A DNA stretch of 64,000 nt from Siphonodentalium dalli (GCA_032622095.1 CP136064.1:171936310-172000309); one strand, 5' to 3'; positions 1-11,304 are shown, counted from the stretch's first letter. Notes: generated by a model not told the origin, from the sequence alone. Made by a program: numbers and translations.

Positions 1-101
1 ANNNNNNNNNNNNNNNNNNNNNNNNNNNNNNNNNNNNNNNNNNNNNNNNNNNNNNNNNNNNNNNNNNNNNNNNNNNNNNNNNNNNNNNNNNNNNNNNNNN
101 N
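1..101. other. Assembly gap (run of N)
   Basis: One A followed by N to position 101. The sequence to the right opens in the middle of a retrotransposon reading frame, so the gap hides the 5' part of that element. Confidence 0.99.
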
Positions 102-102
102 C

Positions 103-888
103 CTGGATGAATGGGCCGACATATGGGGAATGAAATTTAACACCAAAAAATGCTTCATAATGTCATCCCGGAAAATCACCGACTATTACTACAGACTGAA
201 AGGAGATATACTTAAGGAAGTACAAGAACACCCGTACCTTGGCCTAACTATAAGCAACACCATGACATGGGACGCCCACATTAGAAATGTTTCCAGGAAA
301 GCAGCATGCACTCTTGGCTTCCTGCGAAGAAACATACGACACTGCTCAGAGGACTGCCGAAAAATGGGGTACATATCGCTGGTCAGATCCATCATGGACT
401 ACGCAGACACCATCTGGGACCCCTACCAACAAAACCACATCGACAAGCTGGAAAGAATCCAGCGTAGAGCAGCCCGGTTCATCAAAAGAGACTACAAAAG
501 CAAAGAAGACGGATACATGACCAAGATCCTCCACGAGCTAGATCTACCAACACTGAAGAAACGGCGAAAAATAAACCGACTGGGATTCATGAGTAAGGTG
601 GTGGGCGGATTGGTCCCGGCTATACCCCCTAATCAATACTTTACACCCGAAACAAGGCGTCTTAGATCGCAAAGCAAAATTCTGACAGGCTACGTCACCA
701 GCCAAATTCCTCGACACCTAATAAGAAACAACAGTCAGTGCTACGAGGCAATACCATACGTGTCAGCTCAGTTCGCTAATTCCATATTTGTTAGAACTAT
801 ATGCGACTGGAATCAGCTGGAGGAATCCTTAATACTACAACAACAGCCTGTGGATTCCTTCAAGAGTGCGCTGAAGGAAAAGATCTGA
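103..888 (+). CDS. C-terminal fragment of a non-LTR retrotransposon reverse transcriptase
   Basis: The frame is open from the gap edge (Leu-Asp-Glu-Trp-Ala) and a Met occurs at 130, but that Met is internal and not a true start. The visible protein is the thumb and post-RT region of a LINE RT. It has the Met-Lys-Phe-Asn-x-x-Lys-Cys segment, then YLGLTI, an alpha-helical stretch, the LVRSIMDYAD-x-x-W-Pro segment and the LERIQRRAARFI segment, which are usual in Jockey/CR1/L2-type elements. The catalytic FADD box and the endonuclease domain would lie in or before the gap. The frame reaches its own stop (TGA 886-888) without frameshift, so this copy may be fairly young. The clade is inferred from general family resemblance. 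It could be CR1, L2 or Jockey. Confidence 0.85.
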   Translation: MDEWADIWGMKFNTKKCFIMSSRKITDYYYRLKGDILKEVQEHPYLGLTISNTMTWDAHIRNVSRKAACTLGFLRRNIRHCSEDCRKMGYISLVRSIMDYADTIWDPYQQNHIDKLERIQRRAARFIKRDYKSKEDGYMTKILHELDLPTLKKRRKINRLGFMSKVVGGLVPAIPPNQYFTPETRRLRSQSKILTGYVTSQIPRHLIRNNSQCYEAIPYVSAQFANSIFVRTICDWNQLEESLILQQQPVDSFKSALKEKI

Positions 889-961
889 GACTCTCTCGAC
901 CGCTGCGAAATTACCAGAATTGGGATCTGCAGCGGAAACCTATTCAGATTCAGATTCAGAT
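103..961 (+). mobile_element. 3' end of a LINE, with ATTCAG microsatellite tail
   Basis: The RT frame is followed by a short 3' UTR (889-941) and three ATTCAG units (942-959, then AT). A short microsatellite tail instead of poly(A) is usual for CR1/L2-like LINEs. The 5' part is lost in the gap. Confidence 0.75.
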
Positions 962-1087
962 CCTGAGGGGAATCGATATCTGTACGCCAGGTCTCCTGGG
1001 GAAAAAGAACATTATTCACACTAAACTACATATTTAGTTTGACTATTCAATATAGGACAGAATCGAATTGACAGCAGGCATTGCTAG

Positions 1088-1229
1088 TAGTCCAACAAAT
1101 TAGACTTTCGGATTAATTGGAATTTTAATATTTGGACATTTATGGACCATTTAATCCTTCAGTATTACAATCGTAAATGTCCAAATATAAAAATATGTAT
1201 TAATCAGAATAGTCTAATTTGTTGGACTA
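1088..1229. mobile_element. 142-bp foldback MITE with 10-bp TSD
   Basis: The ends are inverted repeats: TAGTCCAACAAATTAGACT on the left and its reverse complement on the right, and the palindromic similarity runs on to about 60 bp per arm (arms near 1088-1142 and 1173-1229). Both sides are flanked by GCATTGCTAG (1078-1087 and 1230-1239). A 10-bp TSD is most like Mutator/MULE-type elements, which is inference. No coding capacity. Confidence 0.88.
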
Positions 1230-1239
1230 GCATTGCTAG

Positions 1240-2387
1240 TATAGGCCCTATCCATGACCTGCTTTTAAACTCCATGTCCGGTACTCGGGGGTCATCATAG
1301 GTCAAAAATTTCATGTTGCCATGGCAACGAGGACTTAAAATTGACACCGATTGACTGAAATCACAAAGTTGTTGTTTTGTGTGGCCATCTAAATAATTTA
1401 TTCAGTGTAGTTTTAGACATTAATTTTGCTGGTGGAATAACATAGTAATTTAGATAGGATTGGGGGGGGGGGGGGGGGGTAATCGGTGTGACTAAACGAA
1501 TTTTGTGAATGGGATGACGTTTACAATGAACACTCTCCGAGAAAAGCAGATTATTAAATTGAAAACTATTTGGAAATGTGTTGTTTCGTTCTTTTTGGCC
1601 TATAATATTCGCACTTGCCGCGGTGGGACGTATTTCCAGTTTGTACTGTATCTAGGTGACAATGCCACATATTAGTACATCGGATTAACCCGGTGACGAT
1701 TATATCCGATTCAGCGCATCGACCTCCCCCCCCCCCCCCCCCCCCCCCCCACCCCCCCCCCCCCCCCCCCCCTCCATACCAAATTTCAAGTTCGATATCG
1801 TAAATAATGTAAGAGCAATATACTAACAAATTTTTTCTATAGAAATTCTCATTGAAATTTGGCGAACCCCTTAAGGTACAGAGTTTGATTGACATATTGT
1901 GTACGTTGTCGACATCAGCGTTCCTGTGTCGTTTGGTGTCAAACCAAGTTTACGATGGATCAGGGCATGCCCGACTTTATAGGAATCGACCTATACGCAA
2001 TTAAAATCGGTTTCCAATTAACAGATATGTACGCTGTATCCGTTGACCTCTTAGAGAGTTTGAACTCTGCAAGTCTAAGTCACGCCCACAGATCACATCA
2101 ATTTTCACCACCTGTTTTCATACGACTGTATCTCCTAAACGCCTCGACGTGCGGAGCTGCCCGATGCGTCATTTGAACGGAGACATGCTGGGCTATACCC
2201 CGATGTACAAGTTGAATCAGCGCATGCGCGTATATACAGACCCCCCCCCCCCCCCCCCCCACTTGAAAATTAAACAAACGCTTCTCCCAAAATGTGACTT
2301 GTAGTATGCAGGGTTCTAATCATGTGCAAACAGATTGAAATTGTGAGATTGGATTAGAAGGCAGAATGTTACAAACGGTGTATGTTG
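1240..2387. other. Non-coding stretch with three homopolymer tracts
   Basis: No gene recognised. It holds a G run at 1462-1479, a C run at 1726-1772 broken by one A, and a C run at 2241-2260. The ORF-like frame across 1566-1895 on the minus strand is only a translation of the C tract and its flanks. Confidence 0.7.
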
Positions 2388-2472
2388 GGCGACGAGATAT
2401 CTCGTTGCCGGCGCTCAGATGGTGTCTTTCGGGCGACGAGATATCTCGTCGCCGGCGCTCAATGAGTTAAGA
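2388..2472. repeat. Two tandem 22-bp palindromes in a 44-bp unit
   Basis: 2432-2453 is a perfect 22-bp palindrome centred on GATATC, and 2388-2409 is the same with one mismatch. The units are 44 bp apart and both are followed by GGCGCTCA. Read on the minus strand the block begins TTAACTCATTGAGC, resembling the TTAA-type termini seen elsewhere in the window. Confidence 0.75.
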
Positions 2473-2786
2473 GAAGAAAAAATACGGAAGCGCGAGTGGT
2501 CAGTACATTCATATTTTACACATCGGTTACTGTGTCTTCTAAAAATTGTGTTGATGTGGTAAAAGTGCGTGGTTTTCCGTATCTTCCAACCAGTGAAATT
2601 CAATTAAAATCATGCTTATATATAAACACATAGACATTGCCTGTTTTGAGCAGCCAATCAGAACGTTTGTTTCATTTTATCTTAGGATAAGCTTAGACAC
2701 AGCGGAGCGAATCTGACACAGCACGATTTGCCGACTGAAAAGTCATTTTAAAACTATTTTCTCTCACAAATTTTAATGAAAACATA
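2473..2786. other. Unassigned intergenic DNA
   Basis: No gene, RNA or repeat recognised in this roughly 310-bp stretch before the hAT target site. Confidence 0.5.
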
Positions 2787-2794
2787 TGGATAAA

Positions 2795-3928
2795 CAGTGT
2801 TCGCGCTGGACCGAAAAAAACTTTAGCCAAAAGTTTAGCCAAATGAAAATTTTATTAGCCAAATGAAAAAAACTTTAGCCAAATGTTTTTTGGTCAAATT
2901 AAAAAAAACTTTGGCCAAATTAAATAATCGTTTTCTGGTCGGTTCATAATTAATGACTAAAACGTAAAATCTAACAGACACAGGTAAAATACACAATAAT
3001 TTATATAATTTTGATGAACTAGAAGTATTTTTATATACATCATTTATTAAAAATTTATTTAATCTTTATGTGAAAGAGTGATTTGGGGGTGGGGTAACCC
3101 CGAGATTGTCCTTAATTTTTTATTTTTTTTATATCAATATCTTTTTTAAAATCATTAAATATTTATCCTTTCGAAAATATCTAAGTGACATCTGGAAACT
3201 AATAACTTAATATTGTTACGCAATTATCAAATTACAATCTGTCATAAAAGCATGCATATTATTTTGACTGTATCGATATTGACGACAAATGGCCACAAAA
3301 TATCTGTCGTGATTCACATTTGGGTGATTAAGCTATTGTCTTACACTTGGTGCTCATAAACCTCGACGGTCATAAATACAATGTCACCATAAACATGCAT
3401 TGTGCAGAGGCCCCGTGAGTGACCAGACAGACAATGGGGGATTAGGGGATTAAATGTAAAATAATGACCTTTTGCTGTATCGTGCAGTGACGTAATCTTT
3501 CTCCAGATTAAAACACTAAATATGATTGCATATCACTTTGTGATCGCTTGGTTGATAGAGTTGTCGATCGGCTTTCGTTTTGTACTGTCCGCGATCGGGT
3601 TTCCCTTTGTACAGTCTGCGATATATTCCCACTTTCGTTGTTTTCGGACTAGATCGTTCACATCACTAAATGTTAGAGCTTACCTTTTGCTGATACGCAA
3701 CGATATTTCATAAGTACGAAAATACTGAAATACTTTCGAAACCTAACTTCGTCTTGAATGTCGATCTATTGAGCGCTTTTATTAATTAGCTTTCTGACTC
3801 CATGCTTTCAGTCTCCATTTGGGGTCAAAAAAAGTTTAGCCAAAAGTTTAGCCAAATGAATTTTTTATTAGCCAAATTCGAAAAAGATTAGCCATTGGCT
3901 AATTTGGCTACCGACAGCGCGAACACTG
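2795..3928 (+). mobile_element. Non-autonomous hAT element, copy 1 (1134 bp)
   Basis: The terminal inverted repeat is CAGTGTTCGCGCTG at both ends, flanked by the perfect 8-bp TSD TGGATAAA (2787-2794, 3929-3936). Subterminal regions carry repeated TTTAGCCAAA / TTTGGCTAA motifs on both sides, probable transposase-binding sites. A CAGTG-type TIR with an 8-bp TSD is diagnostic of hAT. No transposase frame is present. A second copy lies in opposite orientation at 28173-29160. Confidence 0.93.
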
Positions 3929-3936
3929 TGGATAAA

Positions 3937-4703
3937 TCCTTAAGAAAATGTCACGTAAAAGATATCAAGACTGTTGTGAGTAGATGAGCACACGATGTAT
4001 TTGTGAAGCTCAATACTAGGTTGGTCCAGTAGAAATAAATTCGCAATGCGATAATTTGATGCACGCGTTGAACTGAGGAAATGGACTTAAATCACATTAA
4101 AAATTTAGCTCGAGTTAGCTATTTGAGCTCAAATGAGCTATTTAGCTCATTTGGCACCTGTGCCCGACCTGATAATAGATCTAGACTATAGACAGTATCA
4201 TGTATAGCCTATACTCTCTAGGTTACAGTGAAGTAATTATTTCCCATAGGCCTCAGTGTTAACATATAATGGCCTGCAGCCCTGACTATCCACGAATTGT
4301 GATAAATGAGTACATGGTCACCAGGATTGGCATCTTATCTGCGCAAAGTTTCTGCATGAAAAAAAATCACATCGTCGAGCATGGAATGTACCTTTAAATT
4401 TGGGATTTATAATCGAGACGAGAGTCAGAATTGCATGAAAAAAATATTGACATTTTTTACCTCACACCAACAAAATTTAATCTAGGAACCACGTGCTTTA
4501 CAATGTGCCAATGTTTTGTTTGGAGTCTGAAATTTCAAGAGGAGTGATTGCATGTATTTTATATGTTTAAATATCGAAACTACTATTAACCAACCAGAGC
4601 CCAGATTTTTTTTAATTCTCTCCTGCCTCTTGGTCCAAAATCCGTTGGAGGGCGCTACCAATTACTTCACTGTAACCTATATGAAATATGAGACTGATAA
4701 TAA
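3937..4703. other. Unassigned intergenic DNA
   Basis: No gene recognised. A short cluster of TAGCT/GAGCTA motifs occurs near 4108-4153. The rest is AT-rich and featureless to me. Confidence 0.5.
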
Positions 4704-4868
4704 TAGTGCTGAAACGGATATCCGTTTGACAACCGGCTACCGTCGGCAACCGGTTGAACTACGATCAACCGGTTAACCGCTATGTAATACACACATGCAA
4801 TGCCACTGATAAAAACTAACGTTTTCAGGTCATTAACCGGCATAGACTGATAACAGTAGCTTTTAAAC
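4704..4868 (+). mobile_element. Left arm of an older hAT of the AACCGGTT family
   Basis: It starts TAGTGCTGAAACGG and is, in inverted orientation, closely similar over about 160 bp to the right arm of the next element (about 6070-6236). The arm continues to TTTTAAAC, where the younger relative inserted. After that relative, ATGGGTAC (6245 on) matches what follows the same motif inside the younger element's own arm, showing continuity of the older copy. Its other terminus was not found. Confidence 0.7.
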
Positions 4869-6236
4869 TAGTGCTGAAATGGTTGACCTATTTTTGTAGC
4901 CTGCTAACCGTGACGTGTAACCGGATCATAACCGTTTATCCGCTATTTTCAACCTATGACTTTACACTGATTATTTACACCATAATATGTACTAATACAT
5001 GTATATCAGCATAATTTGATTTATTAACTGTATGGCAAATTCGCGTAATGTTTACACAGACAGAGCTTGTATTAAACGAATGTAAATCAACAATCACGAA
5101 CGTCACAAAGCCACGTGTTGACAACTTGGCAGATAACACAGTGAACTAAAACTTGCAGTGTTAATAAATAGACGTGTCATCATGTCATGCTTGACTTGTT
5201 TGTACTGCAGTTGCGACTGCTACCTGACTTGTTATCGTTCTCGTTTTGGGAAGAATATTGTGTGACCTATATACATATGTTCGTACATGCAAATATCGGC
5301 AGTTTTTTATTGCCATTATAGCGATTACTGGGACTGGCCGATTATTAAGTCATGTGACTCAGGTATTCTAACTGCTGGGTGTTCTTTGGCGATTTGATAT
5401 GGATAGGATGACTGACGACCGATAAACACAATTATGAAGTTTGTGAACTTTATGAAGTTAACAAATGAAAATTTTAAAAACAGCTGAAAACCGGCTGAAA
5501 ACAGTGTTTTCTGTTAGAAGACGATCAAATGCTGAGAATTAGTCATTAGGATGCAAATAAGTCCGACTGCACGGGAACACCACTTTGATTCGAGTTCATT
5601 TGAACTTCATCAACTGAGATTACTCAAACTCAGTAATGTTAGAAGTATAGACCGAGCGTATGTAAATAGGGTTGGTTCTCAGAGTTTGCATTCTGCAATT
5701 TCTCTTTGAAATGTGCCGAGACATCTGATTTAATACTCATTTCTTGGGTACCGTATCCATGATACTGTCTACAAGTAGTCAGTCGTAGAGTAGATGTCAA
5801 ATGACCACGCCGTACTGCAGTGAAAACGATTGTATTGATCTTTGCCGATGACTCAGTGGCGTCAGTGCACATGTTTTACCGGACATCGGAACATCAAAGA
5901 TGACGTCATGCATCTTTGATGTTTAGCCGCCGATGCCAGACTATGTAATCTGCCATTCATGGAAGACATTTGATCTGGCACCAGATTTTGACTTTTAAAT
6001 TAATACGCGTAATTTCGAATGTATACCCCTCTGAGTGATAATGTTTGTAGCAAAATTGATAAAGTACCCATGTTTAAAAGCTACTGTTATCAGTCTATGC
6101 CGATTAAGGACCTGAATACGTTAGTTTTTATCAGTGGCATTGCATGTGTGTATTACATAGCGGTTAACCGGTTGATCATAGTTCAACCGGTTGCCGATGT
6201 TAGCCGGTTGTCAACTGGATATCCGTTTCAGCACTA
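4869..6236 (+). mobile_element. Non-autonomous hAT (1368 bp) inserted in a relative
   Basis: The ends are TAGTGCTGAAA and its inverted partner TTTCAGCACTA, with the perfect 8-bp TSD TTTTAAAC (4861-4868, 6237-6244). Subterminal DNA is rich in AACCGG/AACCGGTT motifs on both sides, as hAT transposase-binding sites often are. Outside the terminal 11 bp the two arms differ, which is common in hAT. The interior has a near-palindrome around 5890-5925 and no recognisable protein. Confidence 0.9.
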
Positions 6237-6244
6237 TTTTAAAC

Positions 6245-6941
6245 ATGGGTACGGTACTTTATCAATCACAGATTTACAATATTTATATATATATTGTAGA
6301 GGCGAAATTACTATATATACAAGATTTAAGTATATTCACATTTACTTGAGAAAATATTGAAAAATGAAAGTTCTTATGCCTGTAAAGTTTCATAAAAATT
6401 TTAATTTAAAATGACTTACCTGCGTTAATATATATTTGATGAGTCCAGCGAGAACATCTGTCGCATTCTATTTTTTAAATTTATTCTTACACATATAGGC
6501 CAACCGGTACAGTCACACACTACACTAAATCAATCAAATTAAATTGGGAACCTCACAATTAGCCAACATAAACACTATCTCTCAACAAAATTAAGCCGAA
6601 AAAATCCCTTCTAATGGATGGGGCCGACTTCTCTGGGGCCGTCTTCGTATGGGGCCGACTTCGCGCGGGGCCGACTTCTCCAGATACCTGGCTTTTTTCA
6701 CATTTATCTATTGACGCTAAAGTTGATGGCTCAGCCGTGTAACATTAAGCAGCAATCCCTTACAAAACCCAACCTCAGACTCAGTAAACCGCCTACCACA
6801 GGCCCCTGCCCCGCTGGCACTGTGGAGGATATGCTCCTCGAAATCTCATTCCGCCCGAGCAAAATTCCCATTCCGAGCGGTATACATGTAAGTTCCGATT
6901 CCGTGAATGTTTTGCTCGATTTTCCACGACCATGTTTACTA
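6245..6941. other. Unassigned DNA with a 16-bp tandem repeat
   Basis: 6617-6680 holds four copies of a unit near GGGGCCGACTTC, spaced about 16 bp. 6795-6900 resembles, in inverted orientation, 15500-15620 (shared CACTGTGGAGGAT and GAAATCTCATTCCG), so both belong to one interspersed family. No coding region is supported. Confidence 0.55.
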
Positions 6942-7209
6942 CGGTCCTACTAAACAACGAACATAAGTCCAAAAAGCGGAATAGAATGTTGAAATTTGGT
7001 TTGTGGGTGCGTGGGTGTCCATTCTATATGTGTATGTGGTATTATTTCCAACTTTTATGACTTATATTTTGAGTTATTAGCGTTATTTTAAAAAAAAGCT
7101 ACTAAACAACGAACACAATCGAACATAACATTGGCTGTACAGCACTATAAGGCGTTATAAATCAAGGTGTTAATTAACTACCGCTTACTCTACGGCTTAC
7201 TCTGTCTCC

Positions 7210-8436
7210 TTGTTAACTCTTTCAACACCGCAGCCCGCTAAATTTAGCGGGCATGACGTAATTTACGTTCAACACCGCTGCCCGCTAAAGAATAATTTTC
7301 GGGGAATAACAGGCAATGATATCACGTTTGCGGGGATATACTCATGATTTTTTTGACTGGCGACTTAGATATGATTTGGGTGAGATTCTGTATGAACACT
7401 AATTTACTGTTGAACACGTAGACCTGACAAATACGGCAACAATGAGATATTCCTGACCTAAATATATACAGTTGATGTATGACGTCACAATTACTATTGT
7501 GGGGTTTCCCTGGGTTTTCCCCAAAATTGCTGACGAAACTGCCGACAGGTGCGTTTTTTGTTAAACCAGATATACATGTACCGATAGATTAAGTTTGTTA
7601 TTGTTTATGACAAACACATTGCGATAACACATGTTTATGAAATAAAGAAGATTGTTGCCCTTTTTAACGACGTTTTCTGTGGTAACCGTCTAGTGTCTCC
7701 TATTTTCGACGTAATGTTACGAAATTCACCGTGCAGTGCAATAGTGCGACTTCAATAATAATAGCTGCGAGTGTATGTTGTAAGCATGATATTGACATGC
7801 ATAAACATTTTGGGAATGCAATGAGATCATTGGCAGTTGTGTTGGAAAGTTATTCACAATTGCTTAGCTTTATTACAGTTGAATAAACGTGGGCCTAAAT
7901 CCGGGAAAATGGGTCTTCTAATTTCATTCTTAATCACCACATATGCTAAATCTACGACAAGTGATGGATATAGTGCTAACTATTTGAATGTGAGTTTGGT
8001 CAATATATACTTATGTGTTGAAATATTGAAAATAACGTTAACTGTAACAGTAACTATTGAGTTCAAATGTATTTACACACCTGGTACATATGGCATGCGT
8101 TACCATGGTGATATGATCACAATTATATGACGTCATTCATCGGCAGTTAGTTCAAATTGATGGGCAGTTGTCACTGGTCATGACAATATATGGGTGTCCA
8201 TATCTACCTCATCTATAAATACTGGTATGAATGCCCCACATGTGAGACAATGAATTTCCATATAAACTGGTGCAAACCCGGTGTCCTGGACAATTTGACC
8301 TCTCTTTATCTGCGGTTGGATTATTTTCAATACTAGAAAGCAAAATTCAAAAATTCCGAAATGTTGGACGAATAGCCGCTAATAATAGCCTAATAACAAA
8401 AATAATATATTGGAAAACAATTGGAAGGCAAAATAA
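7210..8436. other. Interior of the long-TIR element, left part
   Basis: No gene recognised. 7233-7252 is a perfect 20-bp palindrome (GCCCGCTAAATTTAGCGGGC) preceded by TTAACTCTTTCAACACCG, a layout like the hairpin-bearing TTAA termini elsewhere. A second GCCCGCTAAA occurs near 7280. Short open frames here look random. Confidence 0.55.
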
Positions 8437-8758
8437 TTAAAGGTACTCAATCCAATTCGATGGTCCCCATATCATCAGATTCCAAAACAACATTTTTTAA
8501 AATGCCACTTCAGTTATCAGAATCGATTAATTGCCCAACAATAATGCTATCCACAGTCAACTATTAAGTATAAAATTGCCCAAAACCTGTTATTTATCAA
8601 CATTTTGGTCAACGAAATGTTGCCGGTTTGTCAAATATCTGACACAAAAAGCCACTTGATTTTAGAGTTATCCATCTTCATCCGCAATTTGGTCAGAGAA
8701 ATTCTTCTCATCGACTGTTTAACTGGGCCACTTATAATTAAAATAATAGATTTTAAAC

Positions 8759-9970
8759 TAGTGATGAGCCGATGATCGGAAACGACAATCGGAATCGGCT
8801 GATTGTGGCCCATCGGATGACAATCCGTACTCGGGTTTCAACATCGTCATTTCCGATTGTCTAAATAATAATCAGGTGCTTGTTTTTCTTCAATAAACTG
8901 CTTTAAATATGATGAAGTTTTGTTGAATAAATGACCAAACAAAAACTTGAAATACAGCCATGTCCTCTTCAATATTCCGGCCATACCTGGGTCTCCTATA
9001 TTACAGTGGTGATCACGGGACACTTTCAGTTAGAGCGAGTCTGCGAAGATGACGCAGTGATTGCACATAAGATAAGACAAACAGCGTAACACATGTATAA
9101 ACTGTAGAGCTGAAACGGATAACCGGTTAGCATCTGGATAACGACGTAACCGGTTAGAAAAAAATGAACCGGACGAAACTGCATCCCGCTCTGTCAGTTG
9201 AATGTGAACGTGAATAATGCACTGATACCCTCAAAATATTAAGATAAATGATGCAAAAGTAATAATAACCCCTGTGCCACCGATAATAGAGTGCAATGCA
9301 AGCATTAATTGGTGCACGCGGAAGTTTCAGATACTGAGTAGCAATTCTCAAACTGTCCGGAAGTGTCGGCGACCTTCAATCAATTCCGGCCTTTGAAGTT
9401 TTCTCTGATCTTCCGACGAGAGCACATGGGCAGTCATTGTATCCAGGCAAATCGTGTCTGCGAAATTGACATGAACATGGTGTAACTTGCAACTAGTTCA
9501 GTTGGCTCATTTCCTTTGATGTGATGTCTTTGAATTGGGATCAAAGAAAAACGCTGTTTGATGAATTGTTATCAAAAGCGGGCCATGTACATGTCGTCAT
9601 GCACGTGGCTACATCAAACTTTCAAACAATTTGTTGTGGAATAGCCAAGAATACATGGGTAAGTTAATGCATTGCATCGTCGATTCTTCGATACAATACA
9701 TTACAATAAATACACAGAGGCCCCACACCACAGCCTCTGCAGGACATGTGTCTGTATTCGATCACAAGTCCGCCCACTACCTATATACTTACCCAAACGT
9801 ATACTTATGTCTACTTCGTACTGGCATATTACTACGGTTGTTGCCTGCTTCCAATTCTAAGTATTATATAACACATATAACATATTCTGGTATAATTATT
9901 ACAATAATCGGAATCGGCACCTCAATCGGCCGATTGTGATCTCAAATAATCTGCGCAAGGCTCATCACTA
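8759..9970 (+). mobile_element. Non-autonomous hAT (1212 bp), TAGTGATGAGCC family
   Basis: The terminal inverted repeats are TAGTGATGAGCC and GGCTCATCACTA, with the perfect TSD TTTTAAAC (8751-8758, 9971-9978). Subterminal CGATTGT/CAATCGG motifs occur at both ends. The interior contains, from 9105, a terminus of the AACCGGTT hAT family whose partner end was not found. No transposase recognised. Confidence 0.9.
9105..9460 (+). mobile_element. Orphan terminus of an AACCGGTT-family hAT
   Basis: It begins TAGAGCTGAAACGGATAACC and matches, in inverted orientation, the right arm of the hAT at 12603-13752, including a shared TCAGTTGAATGTGAACGTGA block. It carries an internal insertion relative to that copy. 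No matching opposite end was seen before 9970, so it is either truncated or rearranged. Confidence 0.65.
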
Positions 9971-10104
9971 TTTTAAACATCGATATCTGATCACTCTGAG
10001 CTTTGATGGGTGGGTTCCTCGACTCAAATCAAATATTTTTTACCCCCAAAGCCAAGGAAATAGTAATTTGCGAGCATTAATTCGGATTGCGTACCTTGAA
10101 CTGA

Positions 10105-11010
10105 TTTTTGACAGACAATTGAAATGAAATAGTGACTGACCAACTGCGTGACATTCGAGGAGCCCTTCACGGTGGCAGGGATTTTACGTCATCATTTATT
10201 GCATCTTCGAAAGTTAGACATGAAATTTGAACAAACATGACAGCAGAACAATGTGACAGACGGGTGCTAAGACTTCTTAATTTTGTGAGTGACAATTCCA
10301 AATTCCAACTGATTGACAATTAGCAAGCTCTACTGAAAGATCAGCACTTGTGATATATATATCTGATCCATCTGTACCAATTTCCCTACATATCTTCTAA
10401 GCTGAAAAGAAACGCTCAATATTACTGATCCCATGCAAACAATGTTGTGTGTACACTACTTGACCAACGAATGACCAACCATCTCTCAGATATTCGATTA
10501 GATAATGATTTTTGTGTTGCAAAGTATTTCAATTTACCTGACAATGATGTAAGATTCTAAGATGGTACTTCTAGCCGCGAAGGTTGAAACTAAATCAAAA
10601 CGCTTGGATAGCGAAAATCAATTGTTCAATCGCAGAAATGTTGATTCCGCAAGCATTTTCAAACTTAATTTCACAGAATTAAATTCCCAATTGTCTGAGA
10701 TTCTCGACAAAAGAGTGACTATAGCTTACAGAAAAAAATCTGAGTTTGCGCGACATGCTTGTTCGATCAAAGTGCGTCATGTTGAAAAATAATTTACCTG
10801 TCACAATCGTTCATGTATCAATGACATTAGCGAGTTCCAAAGATGCATTTACGTAATAAATCGCGCCAGCGAAATGAGCCTGTGCCTACTAAATTTTTTC
10901 AAAAAACATAACTTTAAATCCGGTGACTTCTATAGGAAGTCTGCTGGTCCCAAGCCCAGATAAAGACTGAGGGGAATTAAACAAAGTCAAAACAACTCAG
11001 TAATGTGTAA
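10105..11010. other. Interior of the long-TIR element, right part
   Basis: No protein family recognised. A 76-codon frame at 10562-10792 has no similarity that I can name and no start or splice context supporting it. Nothing else is visible. Confidence 0.5.
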
Positions 11011-11304
11011 AGAGACAGAGTACATGTATAAGCCGCAGAGTAATTTGTAGTTAATTAACACCTTGATTAACGCCTTATATATAGCGTTATACGGCCAATG
11101 TTATGTTCGTTTGTGTTCGTTGTTTAGTAGCTAATGACTCGAAAAATGAGTCATCAAAGTTGGAAATAACACCACATACTGTGACATACACATAGAATGG
11201 ACCCACACGCACCCACAACCCAATTTCACCCTTCTATTCCGCTTTTTGGATCTGTGTTCGTTTATGTTCATTTGTGTTCGTTGTTTAGTAGGACCCGTTT
11301 ACTA

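Larger units (their letters stand above)
8441..10096 (+). mobile_element. TTAA-type MITE (AGGTAC family), split by a hAT
   Basis: The left end is TTAA followed by AGGTACTCAATCCAATTCG. The right end is GCGTACCT with a decayed TTGA instead of TTAA. Removing 8759-9970 plus one TSD restores a continuous copy matching the intact 440-bp copy at 11974-12413. TTAA target sites suggest a piggyBac-type transposase. Confidence 0.82.
6942..11296. mobile_element. 4.36-kb long-TIR DNA element with 8-bp TSD
   Basis: The left arm (6942-7209) and right arm (11011-11296) are inverted copies of about 270-285 bp with modest divergence. The termini read (C/G)GGTCCTACTAAACAACG. Each arm carries a second CTACTAAACAACGAACA motif about 150-160 bp inward. 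The flanks are a perfect 8-bp TSD, GTTTACTA (6934-6941, 11297-11304). The interior holds a split TTAA MITE with a hAT inside it and no recognised transposase, so the superfamily is unsettled: hAT, Merlin-like or other 8-bp-TSD groups fit. Confidence 0.85.

Noticed and set aside
1566-1895. Minus-strand 109-codon frame rich in glycine
   Set aside because: It is the translation of a C homopolymer tract with no domain or splice support.
2388-2453. Possible CRISPR or regulatory operator array
   Set aside because: Only two units, in animal DNA with MITE-like surroundings. Better read as repeat palindromes.
4704-6236. One 1.5-kb element with 160-bp TIRs
   Set aside because: The 8-bp TSD TTTTAAAC sits at 4861-4868 and 6237-6244, so the element is 4869-6236 inserted in a relative.
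10562-10792. 76-codon plus-strand frame as a small gene
   Set aside because: No recognisable domain, no start or splice evidence, and it lies inside a transposon.
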